NCBI GenBank assembly: GCA_017744915.1
Contig: JAGIAH010000006.1
Location: forward strand, 124,001 to 188,000
Direction of reading: 5' to 3'
Origin: Agrobacterium tumefaciens
GTDB taxonomy: Bacteria > Pseudomonadota > Alphaproteobacteria > Rhizobiales > Rhizobiaceae
DNA length: 64,000 nt
Position numbers and translations under genes: made by a program. Within the stretch, counting starts at the first letter, position 1. Every line of letters begins with the position of its first letter. The notes beneath the pieces are model-generated. The model was not told the DNA's origin, searched no databases, and saw only the letters and a list, made by a program, of their open reading frames with translations. This document shows positions 45,313-53,952 of this stretch, piece by piece.

Positions 45313-45387
45313 ACAGGAGCCTAAAATCATGTCATTGAGGACGAAAGCCCACGTTGCCGCCGCCCAGCACAGCCGTTATCCAAGGTC

Positions 45388-46536
45388 ATGACCATCGATC
45401 AGAAACCGCGCCAGACCCTCGACCGCCAGCCGCTTGCCAGCGAGAACGAGCGTCTCATTCTGGATATCGTGCGCCGCCATGGCCCCATTGCCCGCGCATC
45501 GATCACCGGCCATACGAACCTGACGCAGCAATCGGTGCACCGGCTGATCGAGGGCCTGCTGGAGCGTGGGCTGCTGCGCACCGGCGCGCCTTTGAAAGGC
45601 ACACGCGGCCAGCCGAGCCCTACCATCGAGCTGGTGCCCGAGGGCGCCTATTCGCTCGGCATTTCCATCAACACCGACTCCGTCGTGATCTGCATCGCCG
45701 ATTTTCGCTGCAACGTGATTGTCGAGGAAAAACTGAAGATGCTTCCGGAAGACCGGGAGATGACGCTGACCGCTCTGTCACGCGCCCTTGAACGGTTGCT
45801 GGTGGAGCATGGCATCCCGCGTGAGCGCCTGCTTGGCCTCGGTTTTTCCATGGCCGGCTTCTTCGTGTCGGAAGACCGCGCCTTCAATGCGCCGGAACCA
45901 CTGCGCGACTGGTCGCTGATGGACCTGAAGCCGATCCTTGAGGAACGGTTCCGCCTGCCGGTCTGGCTGGAAAACAATGCCACCACGGGCGCGATCGGCG
46001 AAAGCCTTCGCGGCGTCGGCTCCTGGTGCCAGACCTTCGCTTATCTGTCCTTCAATTACGGTTTCGGCGGCGGGCTGATCCTCGGCGGGCAGCCGTTTCA
46101 CGGCTTTCACGGCAACGCCGGCGAATTCAGCGGCATATATAGCCCGGATGAATCGCCCAAACGCCCGGCGCTGCAATATCTGATCGCCACCCTGCAGAAA
46201 AACGGCGTCGACATCCATTCCATCGAAGCTCTCTATCAACAGTTCGACCCCGCCTGGCCAGGCGTCGAGCAATGGCTAACCGAAACCATGCCGCAGGTGG
46301 ACAGGCTGGTGGCGAGCCTGATCGCGATCATCGATCCGCAAGCCATCGTCTTTGGCGGGCAATTGCCGCGCGCGCTCGGCATGATGATGATCGAGCGCAC
46401 GCACATGCCGTCTGAGCGCAAACACCGTTATGGTGTCGGGCCGAAGGAGGCGAAGCTGGTTTTGAGCGAAACGCAAGGCGACCCTTCCGCCATCGGAGCC
46501 GCGCTACTGCCGCTCAGGGTCCGCTATTTCCTGTAG
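45388..46536 (+). CDS. ROK-family transcriptional regulator
   Basis: 382 residues. An N-terminal winged helix-turn-helix (about 20-75: 'ENERLILDIVRRHGPIARAS', 'NLTQQSVHRLIEGLLERGLL') is followed by a ROK sugar-kinase-like domain ('LLGLGFSMAGFFV', 'PVWLENNATTGAIGESL', 'LSFNYGFGGGLILGG', 'GFHGNAGEFSG'). The full C-x-C-x2-C zinc motif of typical NagC/Mlc proteins is not visible. It is divergent from the phosphodiesterase gene. The effector is probably a sugar or sugar phosphate. Confidence 0.93.
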   Translation: MTIDQKPRQTLDRQPLASENERLILDIVRRHGPIARASITGHTNLTQQSVHRLIEGLLERGLLRTGAPLKGTRGQPSPTIELVPEGAYSLGISINTDSVVICIADFRCNVIVEEKLKMLPEDREMTLTALSRALERLLVEHGIPRERLLGLGFSMAGFFVSEDRAFNAPEPLRDWSLMDLKPILEERFRLPVWLENNATTGAIGESLRGVGSWCQTFAYLSFNYGFGGGLILGGQPFHGFHGNAGEFSGIYSPDESPKRPALQYLIATLQKNGVDIHSIEALYQQFDPAWPGVEQWLTETMPQVDRLVASLIAIIDPQAIVFGGQLPRALGMMMIERTHMPSERKHRYGVGPKEAKLVLSETQGDPSAIGAALLPLRVRYFL

Positions 46537-46583
46537 GCGGCCGAAGCGGCTTACCGCATCTCTACAAGATGACTGACTTGCAG

Positions 46584-46610
46584 CGGGCGCGGAAGATTAA
46601 ATCGCGCCCG
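46584..46610. terminator. Candidate bidirectional terminator
   Basis: CGGGCGCG and CGCGCCCG form an 8-bp perfect stem with an 11-base AT-rich loop between the convergent ROK and phosphatase genes. No T run follows. Confidence 0.4.
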
Positions 46611-46630
46611 GCAAATCATGCCTTCCAGTC

Positions 46631-48613
46631 CTATTCGACCACCACCGACAGTGCCGAGCCGGTATAGACCGGCCGCACCTTCACATTGCCCGCATCGATC
46701 GTGGCGAATGTGCCGGTCAGGCCGTTGGCGGAAATCACCTCGAGCCGCGTTCCGGCGGCCGGTGCGTTACCATCGAAGGCAAGCTTCAGCGTTGCGCCAT
46801 CCAGCACCGCATTGCCCTTGACCTGCAGCGCTGCCTTTTGCGGGTCAAGCGCCAGCGTGCCGCCCGACTGCTCATAATCACCACCAATAACGACATCCTT
46901 CTCTCCGCCAAGCGAGAGCGTGCCGCCGCTGACCAGCACACCGCCGGTTCCCAGCGCATCGGCAGACGATGCCACCAGCGTTCCGTCCCTGACGATCGTG
47001 CCACCGCCATAGCTGTTGTTGCCGCTGAGCGTCAGCGCACCGCTGCCGGATTTGACGAGACGCCCTGCCCCGCCAATATCGTTCGTCCAACGGTCCGCCG
47101 CATTGAAGCCACCGGCGGCGGCATCCATGATCACCTCGACATCGCCGTCAAACGCGCCGTAACCACCGGCAGCGGCAACCAGATTGATCCGGCCCCAGCC
47201 GTTGCTGTCGTCAAGTAGCGGATAACCGGCCTCGATGCCGGTGGAAAACAGCACGGCGCGGCGCTCTTCGGCATTCAGATAGGGAAGTCGCGTTTCCAGC
47301 AGAACCTCTGCCCCCTTCGGCACCACCATCGCCGCGTCACCCGCTGCCTTGTCGCGGCTGAAGGAGAAGGTCATGCGCCGGCGATAATCCGCGCCGTTCT
47401 TCGCCGCATCGGCAAAACGGTCGACATCCGGCTCTGCGCCATGGGCAAAGTCGATAAGCGACTGGCCCTGTGGCAGGCGTTTGGCGAAATAGGCCTGCAC
47501 GGCGTCATGCGCGGCCTTCTTCACCTCGGCGTTTTTCGGATCCTGCAACATGGCGGCGGCCATGGCGGTTGCGGTGATGCGGCCGCCGATCACGTCGAGC
47601 GGCGAATGCATGCCGGCGACGACGCGGCTCTCACCGAGTTCGGAAGCTGCCGTCAGCAATTCTGAAAAGCGCTCCGGCACGGCATAGGCATAAGCGATGG
47701 CTGCGAGATAGGCTGCATTGGTGTGCCCGCTCGGAAAACCGCCATCCTTGCCACGGCCGCGATTTTCGCGGGCATATTTCAGCGCCGGCACGATGACACC
47801 CGGGTCGCTGTCATAGCTTTCGAAGCTACGGTCGCCAATCGTTTCCTTGCCGGTCTCGATCACCTCGCCCTTCGCATTCATGCGCCAGGGCCGCGGTGAG
47901 GAATAGAAATATTTCGCCGGCGATGTCGTGCCTTCGGGGCCGCGGATCACCTTCATGAAGGCGACGAAATCCTTGAGCTCGCTATCGGCAGCACCCGCCT
48001 CGGTGCCCTTGTCGTCTTCCTTGCGGGTGATGACCTCGTTCGGGTCGAGATCGGCAAGTGTATGATTGATCGTCGTTGTCGCGCCCGCCCCTTCGCGATA
48101 CCAGCCGGCAAGCGGGCCTAAGCCGTCGATGACGCTGTAACCCTGCGAACGGCGGTCGTTCATATAGGCTTCGAAAGCGGCGGCGCGGGTGCGGTTGTCG
48201 CCCGTTACGGACAGCACATAACGCATGTTTTCCTGCCAGACGGCGGGATCGACGATCTTCACATGGGTGAAATCCGTAGGACCATCGCCATTGGCGCCGC
48301 CATCGGCCCATTTTTCATCGCCGAGCGCCCAGATGCGGTTGAAACCGGAGAGAATCTCGATGATCGGATTGTCCCGGTCGTCATAGGCGCGGACCTCCTC
48401 GCCTTTGGCATTTTTGCCGGTCTGGTTGCGGTAATTGTCGGCAAGCGGCAGCGGATAGGACGCGGCCGGCTCCGGCACCGTGATGGCATAACCCTGGCCA
48501 GCCGGCCCGTTGCGATCGAATGCCGCAGCGCCTTGGACGAGAACCAGCAATGCTGCGGAGGCAAGCAGGGTCGAGCGTGCGGACGGAAAAGACGACATAT
48601 TCAGTTTGGCCAT
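46631..48613 (-). CDS. Secreted PAP2 acid phosphatase with autotransporter-like passenger segment
   Basis: 660 residues. Signal peptide at 1-31 (LLASAALLVLVQGAAA). Residues about 35-380 are a class A acid phosphatase with all three catalytic motifs: K234-x6-RP in KYFYSSPRP, PSGH at 294-297, and SR-x5-H-x3-D at 329-340 (SRVVAGMHSPLD). From about 520 the sequence becomes Gly/Ser/Thr-rich and contains autotransporter-associated repeat features (GAGRLVKSGSGALTLSGNNS, then DGTLVASSADALG), forming a predicted beta helix to the C-terminus. No outer-membrane barrel follows; the protein ends at VKVRPVYTGSALSVVVE. ATG is preceded by AGGA. It probably acts in the periplasm or outside the cell on phosphate esters. 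Confidence 0.88.
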   Translation of the reverse strand: MAKLNMSSFPSARSTLLASAALLVLVQGAAAFDRNGPAGQGYAITVPEPAASYPLPLADNYRNQTGKNAKGEEVRAYDDRDNPIIEILSGFNRIWALGDEKWADGGANGDGPTDFTHVKIVDPAVWQENMRYVLSVTGDNRTRAAAFEAYMNDRRSQGYSVIDGLGPLAGWYREGAGATTTINHTLADLDPNEVITRKEDDKGTEAGAADSELKDFVAFMKVIRGPEGTTSPAKYFYSSPRPWRMNAKGEVIETGKETIGDRSFESYDSDPGVIVPALKYARENRGRGKDGGFPSGHTNAAYLAAIAYAYAVPERFSELLTAASELGESRVVAGMHSPLDVIGGRITATAMAAAMLQDPKNAEVKKAAHDAVQAYFAKRLPQGQSLIDFAHGAEPDVDRFADAAKNGADYRRRMTFSFSRDKAAGDAAMVVPKGAEVLLETRLPYLNAEERRAVLFSTGIEAGYPLLDDSNGWGRINLVAAAGGYGAFDGDVEVIMDAAAGGFNAADRWTNDIGGAGRLVKSGSGALTLSGNNSYGGGTIVRDGTLVASSADALGTGGVLVSGGTLSLGGEKDVVIGGDYEQSGGTLALDPQKAALQVKGNAVLDGATLKLAFDGNAPAAGTRLEVISANGLTGTFATIDAGNVKVRPVYTGSALSVVVE

Positions 48614-48775
48614 GACGAATCCTATGATTTGCAGCGAATGACGCGTGACGAAAACAGGCGACTCGGTTTTCCGCGCGCCTCGTCATCAGGTTTAAACGGC
48701 GCTTATTTCAGTTTTTCGATGGGGATGATCGAGGCCGCATATGCGGCAATATCCGCTCGCAAGGAGGGGATGGAT

Positions 48776-48800
48776 ATGCCCGGAGAAAGGCTCCGGGCAT
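48776..48800 (-). terminator. Hairpin after the sugar-binding protein gene
   Basis: ATGCCCGGAG and CTCCGGGCAT form a perfect 10-bp stem with a 5-base loop, 47 bases after the stop of the binding-protein gene on the reverse strand. There is no T run, so it may protect the message as well as end it. Confidence 0.5.
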
Positions 48801-48846
48801 GGTCTTCGATGGCTTCGGCCTTCCGGCAAGGCCGGATGAGTGCCGA

Positions 48847-50127
48847 TTATTTCTTGACCGCAACCGCCTCGTTGATCTTGGCGATATCGTCTTCCAGAAC
48901 CTTGTAGGTCTGGTCAAGCGTCAGTTCGCCGACGATCAGCTGGCTCATGCGCTGCACGATCTGCTGATACATGGCGCTGCCGCCCTTGGCGCGCTCGAAT
49001 TCGCGGGCGGCCTGCGGCACGTTCTTCTTGTTGTCGAGGAAGACCTGCATCGCCGCCTTGGCGTTTTCACTCTTCAGCTTGTATTGCGGATTGGCAATTT
49101 CCGCACCCGTCAGGATGACGTAGTTTTCAGCGATTTCCCGCTGCACCTTCTCGGAGCCGAGGAATTCGATGAAGTGGGCCACGTCTTCAGGATATTTGGT
49201 GCGCTTGAAACCGACAATCGCCGTGCCGCCGGGCATGGCGTAGCAGCCGGCATCGCCGCAGGGGGCATTGATCGCGGTCCATTCGAAGGTGTCGCCGATC
49301 TTGTTCTGGAACGGATTGACCATCCAGTTGCCAGCCAGATACGTCACGACATTGCCGTTGACGAACTCGTCACCCATGTTCTTGTACTGCGAACCGCCGG
49401 CAGCACCCCACATTTCCTTGGGGAAGCTGCCATTCTGCGTCCAGGAAAAGAGATCGGCGATATATTTCTTCGCCGCATCGTCAGGGAAGCTGAACTTGCC
49501 GTCCTTCACATAGGTCGAGCCATAAGAGAAGGCGCCGCCGGAGAAACGGTGGCCGGAACGGTCCATGGTGAAGGGGATCTGCACACCCGTCGCCTTGGCG
49601 ACACGGGCGGATGCCTCGACGATCTCGCTGAATTTTGCGGTCGGGCCGGGCAAGGGTTCACCCGCCTGTTCAAACAGCGTCTTGTTGACGAAGGGCAGGT
49701 TCAGCGTCTGCGACGCCATATAGCCATTGATCGACTTCGGATCGTTGACATTGGGCAGGCGCAGCTGGTCGAGGCTTGCACCGTGCAGCTTCGCGAAGGC
49801 TTCCGCATCCTTCATGTAGGGCCGCATGTCGAGGTAATAGGGCGCCAGCTGCCAGTCGGTGATCTTGGCGATATCAGGGCCCTCGCCCACCGCCAGCTGC
49901 ACCGGCAGCTGCTTGGAAACCGCATCATAACCCGACGATACGAAGTTGATCTTCACATCAGGATTGGCTGCCTCGAACTCCTTGCTGAGCGCGGCCATGC
50001 GCTGCACGTAGCCCTGGTCGTCATCCGTAAAAAGAAAGGTGATCGTGCGGGTCTCAGCCTGGGCGGCAGAAAGACCGGCGACGGAGGCAAATACAAGGGC
50101 GCTGACCCCCGAAAACAATTTCATCAT
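48847..50127 (-). CDS. Sugar ABC transporter substrate-binding protein (family 1)
   Basis: Periplasmic binding protein of 426 residues. The ATG (MMKLFSGVSA) is six bases after GGAGG; the frame is open to 50250 but without support. Signal peptide LFSGVSALVFASVAGLSAAQA. The mature protein has SBP_bac_1 features: 'MAALSKEFEAANPDVKINFV', 'LPVQLAVGEGPDIAKITDW', 'PFVNKTLFEQAGEPLP', 'GNVVTYLAGNWMV' and 'PEDVAHFIEFL'. The ATPase and two permeases are on the divergent operon at 55310-58462. Next to GH105 and GH28 enzymes, it probably binds rhamnogalacturonan or oligogalacturonide fragments. Confidence 0.93.
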   Translation of the reverse strand: MMKLFSGVSALVFASVAGLSAAQAETRTITFLFTDDDQGYVQRMAALSKEFEAANPDVKINFVSSGYDAVSKQLPVQLAVGEGPDIAKITDWQLAPYYLDMRPYMKDAEAFAKLHGASLDQLRLPNVNDPKSINGYMASQTLNLPFVNKTLFEQAGEPLPGPTAKFSEIVEASARVAKATGVQIPFTMDRSGHRFSGGAFSYGSTYVKDGKFSFPDDAAKKYIADLFSWTQNGSFPKEMWGAAGGSQYKNMGDEFVNGNVVTYLAGNWMVNPFQNKIGDTFEWTAINAPCGDAGCYAMPGGTAIVGFKRTKYPEDVAHFIEFLGSEKVQREIAENYVILTGAEIANPQYKLKSENAKAAMQVFLDNKKNVPQAAREFERAKGGSAMYQQIVQRMSQLIVGELTLDQTYKVLEDDIAKINEAVAVKK

Positions 50128-50141
50128 GCTCATCCTCCCAA

Positions 50142-50155
50142 TGAAAACATTTTCA
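50142..50155. promoter_or_regulatory. LacI-type operator 1 of the pectin locus
   Basis: TGAAAACATTTTCA, an almost perfect 14-base palindrome with the LacI-family TGAAAAC/GTTTTCA shape, just upstream of the binding-protein gene. Confidence 0.6.
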
Positions 50156-50281
50156 CAAATCGAACAAAAGCTCCTCTGCCAAATTCGATTTATAATGTTT
50201 TGCGGCTTGACAGAATAAACGTCAAGCTGTTTGTTTTGCGTAATTCGCACAAATCGACGCAGAAAAGCGAAGTTCGGTTCG

Positions 50282-50295
50282 TGAAAATAATTTCA
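50282..50295. promoter_or_regulatory. LacI-type operator 2 of the pectin locus
   Basis: TGAAAATAATTTCA, closely similar to the site at 50142, lies 27 bases before the start of the 840-residue gene. Paired sites flanking a divergent promoter fit control by the LacI protein at 58472-59518. Confidence 0.55.
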
Positions 50296-50321
50296 TTATC
50301 GATCGACGGGAGGCGATCCAT

Positions 50322-52844
50322 ATGACGGATGCAGCATTAGCGGCAAGCGCCTCGCAGCCGACCTATAGCGTCGGCAACGGTGAGACGGTAACGGCATGGA
50401 TCGTCTCGGATCTGGTGGAGACATCGTTTCCGGGCACACCGGCACCGGCAGAAGATCGGGTCAATTACCGCTTCATCAACGGTTTCGTTGACGTGGGTGA
50501 CCTGCCCTGCCGCAAGGCTTTCCAGCAGACCATGATCGGCCGCGACATCAAGCCTGATACGGACTGGCCGGTATCACATCTCAACCTGCCGGGTTCCAAC
50601 CGCCGTGTTGAATTCACCGGCTTCTGGCATGTTCCCACCCATGTGCAGCGCTGGCTGAAAGGCACCTTCCGCAGCGACGTGGCAAGGCAGGCGCATTTGC
50701 GGCTTCGCACCTGCGGCGGCGTGCGCATCTGGGTAAACGGCGTCGAACAGCTGCGCTTCGAACCCTTCATCCGTAATGTCGAAAGCAGCCGCGATATCAC
50801 ACTTGATCTGGCGGCCGGCGACAATGAAGTGCTGCTGCTCTGCGAGGACCTGGCGGAGCGCGACATCATCTGGTTCTTCGAGCTTGAGGTCATCGATGCC
50901 GTGCCGCTGACCGTCGTGCTGCCGGTCCCTCTCGACCGCGAAGAGACGAAACGTCTGGCCGCGCTGGTGCGTGACGTGCACCCGGCCCGCGACGTATTTT
51001 CCGGCAGCGCCCTCGAGCTTGTCTTCGGCGCGGCACCCACGAGCGACCTGCCGGTGCATATCGCAGTCAAAAGCCATGGTCATGAGCGCGCCGCACTCGC
51101 CGATGTCGAGACCGTGCTGAAGGCCGGGCAATCCTCGCTGACGATCCCCGAGACGATTGGCATTGCCGACGGGTATCACGGCGTCAGGATCACCCTCGGA
51201 TCGGGAGCCGGCACCGTCACCCGTCTCATCGACGCCGCCTTCATGCGCGATATCGCGCCGGAAGCATCCTCTAACGACATCAACGAGCGGAAGAAGGTGG
51301 CCCTATCCTTCAGTGCCCGCTTCGGCGCCTGGCGCATCGGCCGCGCGCTGGCCATGGTCGCCACCGGCAGCGATGACATCAAGACGATCGGCGGCATTGT
51401 TGACGCGACGTTGCATTCCATCGATCAGCGCGAAGATTGCTCTGATTTCATCATGATCCCACTACTCTGGCTGGTGCGCGCCTATGGTGACCGGCTGCCG
51501 GCGGACATGCGCGCGCGCATTGACGCCTCTATCCTCGGTTATCGCTACTGGGTGGACGAGCCGGGCAATGACGTCATGTGGTTCTGGAGCGAAAACCACG
51601 TCCTCTGCTTCCACACCAGCCAGTTGCTCGCCGGCGACTATCTGCCGGACGCCACTTTCACCGCCTCTGGCCGTACCGGGCGTGAGCAGGCGGCGCTGGC
51701 GGCGGACCGGCTGCAGCGCTGGTTCGACAGCATCGAGGCGCATGGCCTCGCGGAGTGGAATTCGGCCGCCTATTACCCCGTGGATTTCATCGGCCTGCTG
51801 GCCATCGAACACTGGGCAGGGCCGGAACTTGCCGCCCGCGCGCGCCACCAGCTTGATCTCATTTTCGAAATGATCGCGCTGCATACACTCGGCGGCGTCC
51901 CTTCCGGTTCCCAGGGGCGAGCCTATGACAAGGAGTTGCGCGCCGGGCCGCTAACGGAGCTGGCGCCCTTTGCCGAGGTTGCCTTCGGCAAAGGCTGGCT
52001 CAACAATGGCGTTGCCTCGCTACCGATGTTCTGCTGCGGTGATTATCTGCCACCGGCGCATCTTGCTGCCCTTTCCCAGCTGACAAGCGGTCGCATGGTA
52101 GAGGCGCGGTATGCGCAGGGGCTGGAGCCCGGCAAGCTCGTGCTGTTCAAGAACGAGGCCGCCCAGCTTTCCACCGTTGTCGACCACAAGACCGGTCGCG
52201 GGGGGCACCAGCAGCATGTCATGGACATCAAGCTTGCCGGCCACCCGATGGCGCGGCTCTGGGTCAATCATCCCGGTGAGGACGATCCATGGGGCACGCA
52301 ACGCCCCTCCTACTGGGCCGGCAGCAGCATCCTGCCACGCGTGGCGCAGCACCGCGACATCGCAATGCTGATTTTCGATACCGGGGATCACCGTAATGAC
52401 TGGACCCATGCCTATCTCGGGCGCGACGGGCTGGACGAAGTGGTAATGGACGGCAACTGGCTCATCACCCGTTCGGGCCGTGGTTTTGCCGCCCTTTATG
52501 CAACGAACGGACTTGAACCCGTCACCTCTGGTGCCACCGCCAACCGCGAGATCAGATCGCCCGGCCGCCGTGCCGGCTGGATCGGCGTCATCGGCAGTGG
52601 CGATGAGGAGGCCTTCGCCCGCTTCCGCGAGAAAATTCTCGCCACTCAGGTCACCTTCGATGCCGAAAACCGGCTGCTCACAGTCACACCATCCGGCGGG
52701 CCAGACCTAACGCTCACCTGGGACGGCAGCTTCACCATCGGCGGACAGGCCATGGCCTTTGACCATGACCAACCGCAACCGAAAATCACCTTCGATAGCG
52801 CCGATCCCACCTCGGATGGCGCGGCACGCCCCTTTTACTCCTAA
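50322..52844 (+). CDS. Uncharacterised 840-residue protein, probable carbohydrate-active enzyme
   Basis: I do not recognise a named family. No signal peptide is visible, so it is probably cytoplasmic. Residues about 95-200 look like a beta-sandwich carbohydrate-binding module (HLRLRTCGGVRIWVNGVEQL). Residues about 330-640 are helix-rich with aromatic motifs suited to an (alpha/alpha)6 toroid: 'YRYWVDEPGNDVMWFWSENH', 'GLAEWNSAAYYPVDFIGLLA', 'GSQGRAYDKELRAGPLTELA'. The C-terminal 200 residues are beta-rich, with 'HQQHVMDIKLAGHPMARLWV'. This order (module, toroid, sandwich) resembles heparinase II/III-type polysaccharide lyases. GGGAGG precedes the ATG. It heads an operon with GH105 and GH28, so action on rhamnogalacturonan fragments is inferred. 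Confidence 0.8.
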   Translation: MTDAALAASASQPTYSVGNGETVTAWIVSDLVETSFPGTPAPAEDRVNYRFINGFVDVGDLPCRKAFQQTMIGRDIKPDTDWPVSHLNLPGSNRRVEFTGFWHVPTHVQRWLKGTFRSDVARQAHLRLRTCGGVRIWVNGVEQLRFEPFIRNVESSRDITLDLAAGDNEVLLLCEDLAERDIIWFFELEVIDAVPLTVVLPVPLDREETKRLAALVRDVHPARDVFSGSALELVFGAAPTSDLPVHIAVKSHGHERAALADVETVLKAGQSSLTIPETIGIADGYHGVRITLGSGAGTVTRLIDAAFMRDIAPEASSNDINERKKVALSFSARFGAWRIGRALAMVATGSDDIKTIGGIVDATLHSIDQREDCSDFIMIPLLWLVRAYGDRLPADMRARIDASILGYRYWVDEPGNDVMWFWSENHVLCFHTSQLLAGDYLPDATFTASGRTGREQAALAADRLQRWFDSIEAHGLAEWNSAAYYPVDFIGLLAIEHWAGPELAARARHQLDLIFEMIALHTLGGVPSGSQGRAYDKELRAGPLTELAPFAEVAFGKGWLNNGVASLPMFCCGDYLPPAHLAALSQLTSGRMVEARYAQGLEPGKLVLFKNEAAQLSTVVDHKTGRGGHQQHVMDIKLAGHPMARLWVNHPGEDDPWGTQRPSYWAGSSILPRVAQHRDIAMLIFDTGDHRNDWTHAYLGRDGLDEVVMDGNWLITRSGRGFAALYATNGLEPVTSGATANREIRSPGRRAGWIGVIGSGDEEAFARFREKILATQVTFDAENRLLTVTPSGGPDLTLTWDGSFTIGGQAMAFDHDQPQPKITFDSADPTSDGAARPFYS

Positions 52845-52857
52845 GCGGAATGACCAG

Positions 52858-53952
52858 ATGAACCAGCCAAGCATGGAAAAAGACACTCTCAGGACGACCA
52901 TCGACAATGTCGCCGCCGCCTTCAGCCGCCTCAAGGGCATTCAGGAAGGTCTGGTCAGCGACGGTTCCGATGGCAAGATCCAGTTCGACGAATGGGACTG
53001 GGAAGTGGGTGTGGGACTTTACGGCTTCCTGCGCCGGGCGCTCGCCGCCAATGACCAGAAGGCATTGGACGATCTCGTGACATGGTACGGCTGGCAGATC
53101 GACCGTGGCCTGCCGCCACGCCAGATCAACAGTTCCGCGCCGATGCTGCCGCTCGTCATCCTGACGGAACATGTCGACCGGCCGGATTTCCGCGCACTGG
53201 TGGAAGACTGGGCCGACTGGCTGGTGCATGAATTGCCGAAAACCGAAGATGGCGGTTTCCAGCATGTCGTTAAGGAGCGGCTGAATGAGGGCGAATTATG
53301 GGACGACACGCTGTTCATGGCCTGTCTGTTCCTCGCCCGCGCCGGTGTGGTCTGCAAACGCCAGGACTGGATCGATGAGGCCGTCTACCAGTTCATGATC
53401 CATGCGCGGTATCTCTCCGACCCCGTCACCGGGCTGTGGTATCACGGCTGGACCTTCAACGGCCGGCACAATTTCGCGGACGCCTTCTGGGCGCGTGGCA
53501 ATTCCTGGATCACCGTCGCCATTCCCGAGCTCTTCGAGCTGGTGCCCACACTTGCCGGAAAGGACAAACGTTTCCTCGCCAATGTGCTTTCAAGCCAGGT
53601 GCGGTCGCTGAGAAAATATCAGCGTGAAGACGGCATGTTCCATACGCTGCTCGATGACCCGACTTCGCCGGTCGAGACATCGGCAACCGCCGGCATCGCC
53701 TATGGCATTCTGCGCGGCATCGAGGCCGGCATTCTCGGCGAGGAGAACCGGCCGCATGCGGAGCGCGCGCTGAAGGCGGTGCTTGGCAATATCGATAACG
53801 AAGGCGTCGTCCACGGGGTTTCCGATGGTACGCCGATGGGCCACGATCTTGATTTCTATCGCCGCATTCCCAATCTGCCCACGCCCTATGGGCAGGCGCT
53901 GACGATGCTGCTTCTGATCGACGTTTTTCTGAAAAGGCCAAAGGCATCGTGA
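52858..53952 (+). CDS. Unsaturated rhamnogalacturonyl hydrolase-like (GH105)
   Basis: GH105 enzymes (YteR/RhiN) remove the unsaturated uronic acid left by pectate or rhamnogalacturonan lyases. The 364-residue (alpha/alpha)6 protein has 'EWDWEVGVGLYGFLRRAL', 'LWDDTLFMACLFLARAG' (catalytic Asp region), 'WTFNGRHNFADAFWARGNSW', 'DGMFHTLLDDPTSPVETSA' and a terminal 'YGQALTMLLLIDVFL'. Start ATG MNQPSMEKD fits length and spacing. It lies 13 bases after the 840-residue gene and overlaps GH28 by 4 bases. No signal peptide, so it works on imported oligosaccharides. Confidence 0.9.
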   Translation: MNQPSMEKDTLRTTIDNVAAAFSRLKGIQEGLVSDGSDGKIQFDEWDWEVGVGLYGFLRRALAANDQKALDDLVTWYGWQIDRGLPPRQINSSAPMLPLVILTEHVDRPDFRALVEDWADWLVHELPKTEDGGFQHVVKERLNEGELWDDTLFMACLFLARAGVVCKRQDWIDEAVYQFMIHARYLSDPVTGLWYHGWTFNGRHNFADAFWARGNSWITVAIPELFELVPTLAGKDKRFLANVLSSQVRSLRKYQREDGMFHTLLDDPTSPVETSATAGIAYGILRGIEAGILGEENRPHAERALKAVLGNIDNEGVVHGVSDGTPMGHDLDFYRRIPNLPTPYGQALTMLLLIDVFLKRPKAS

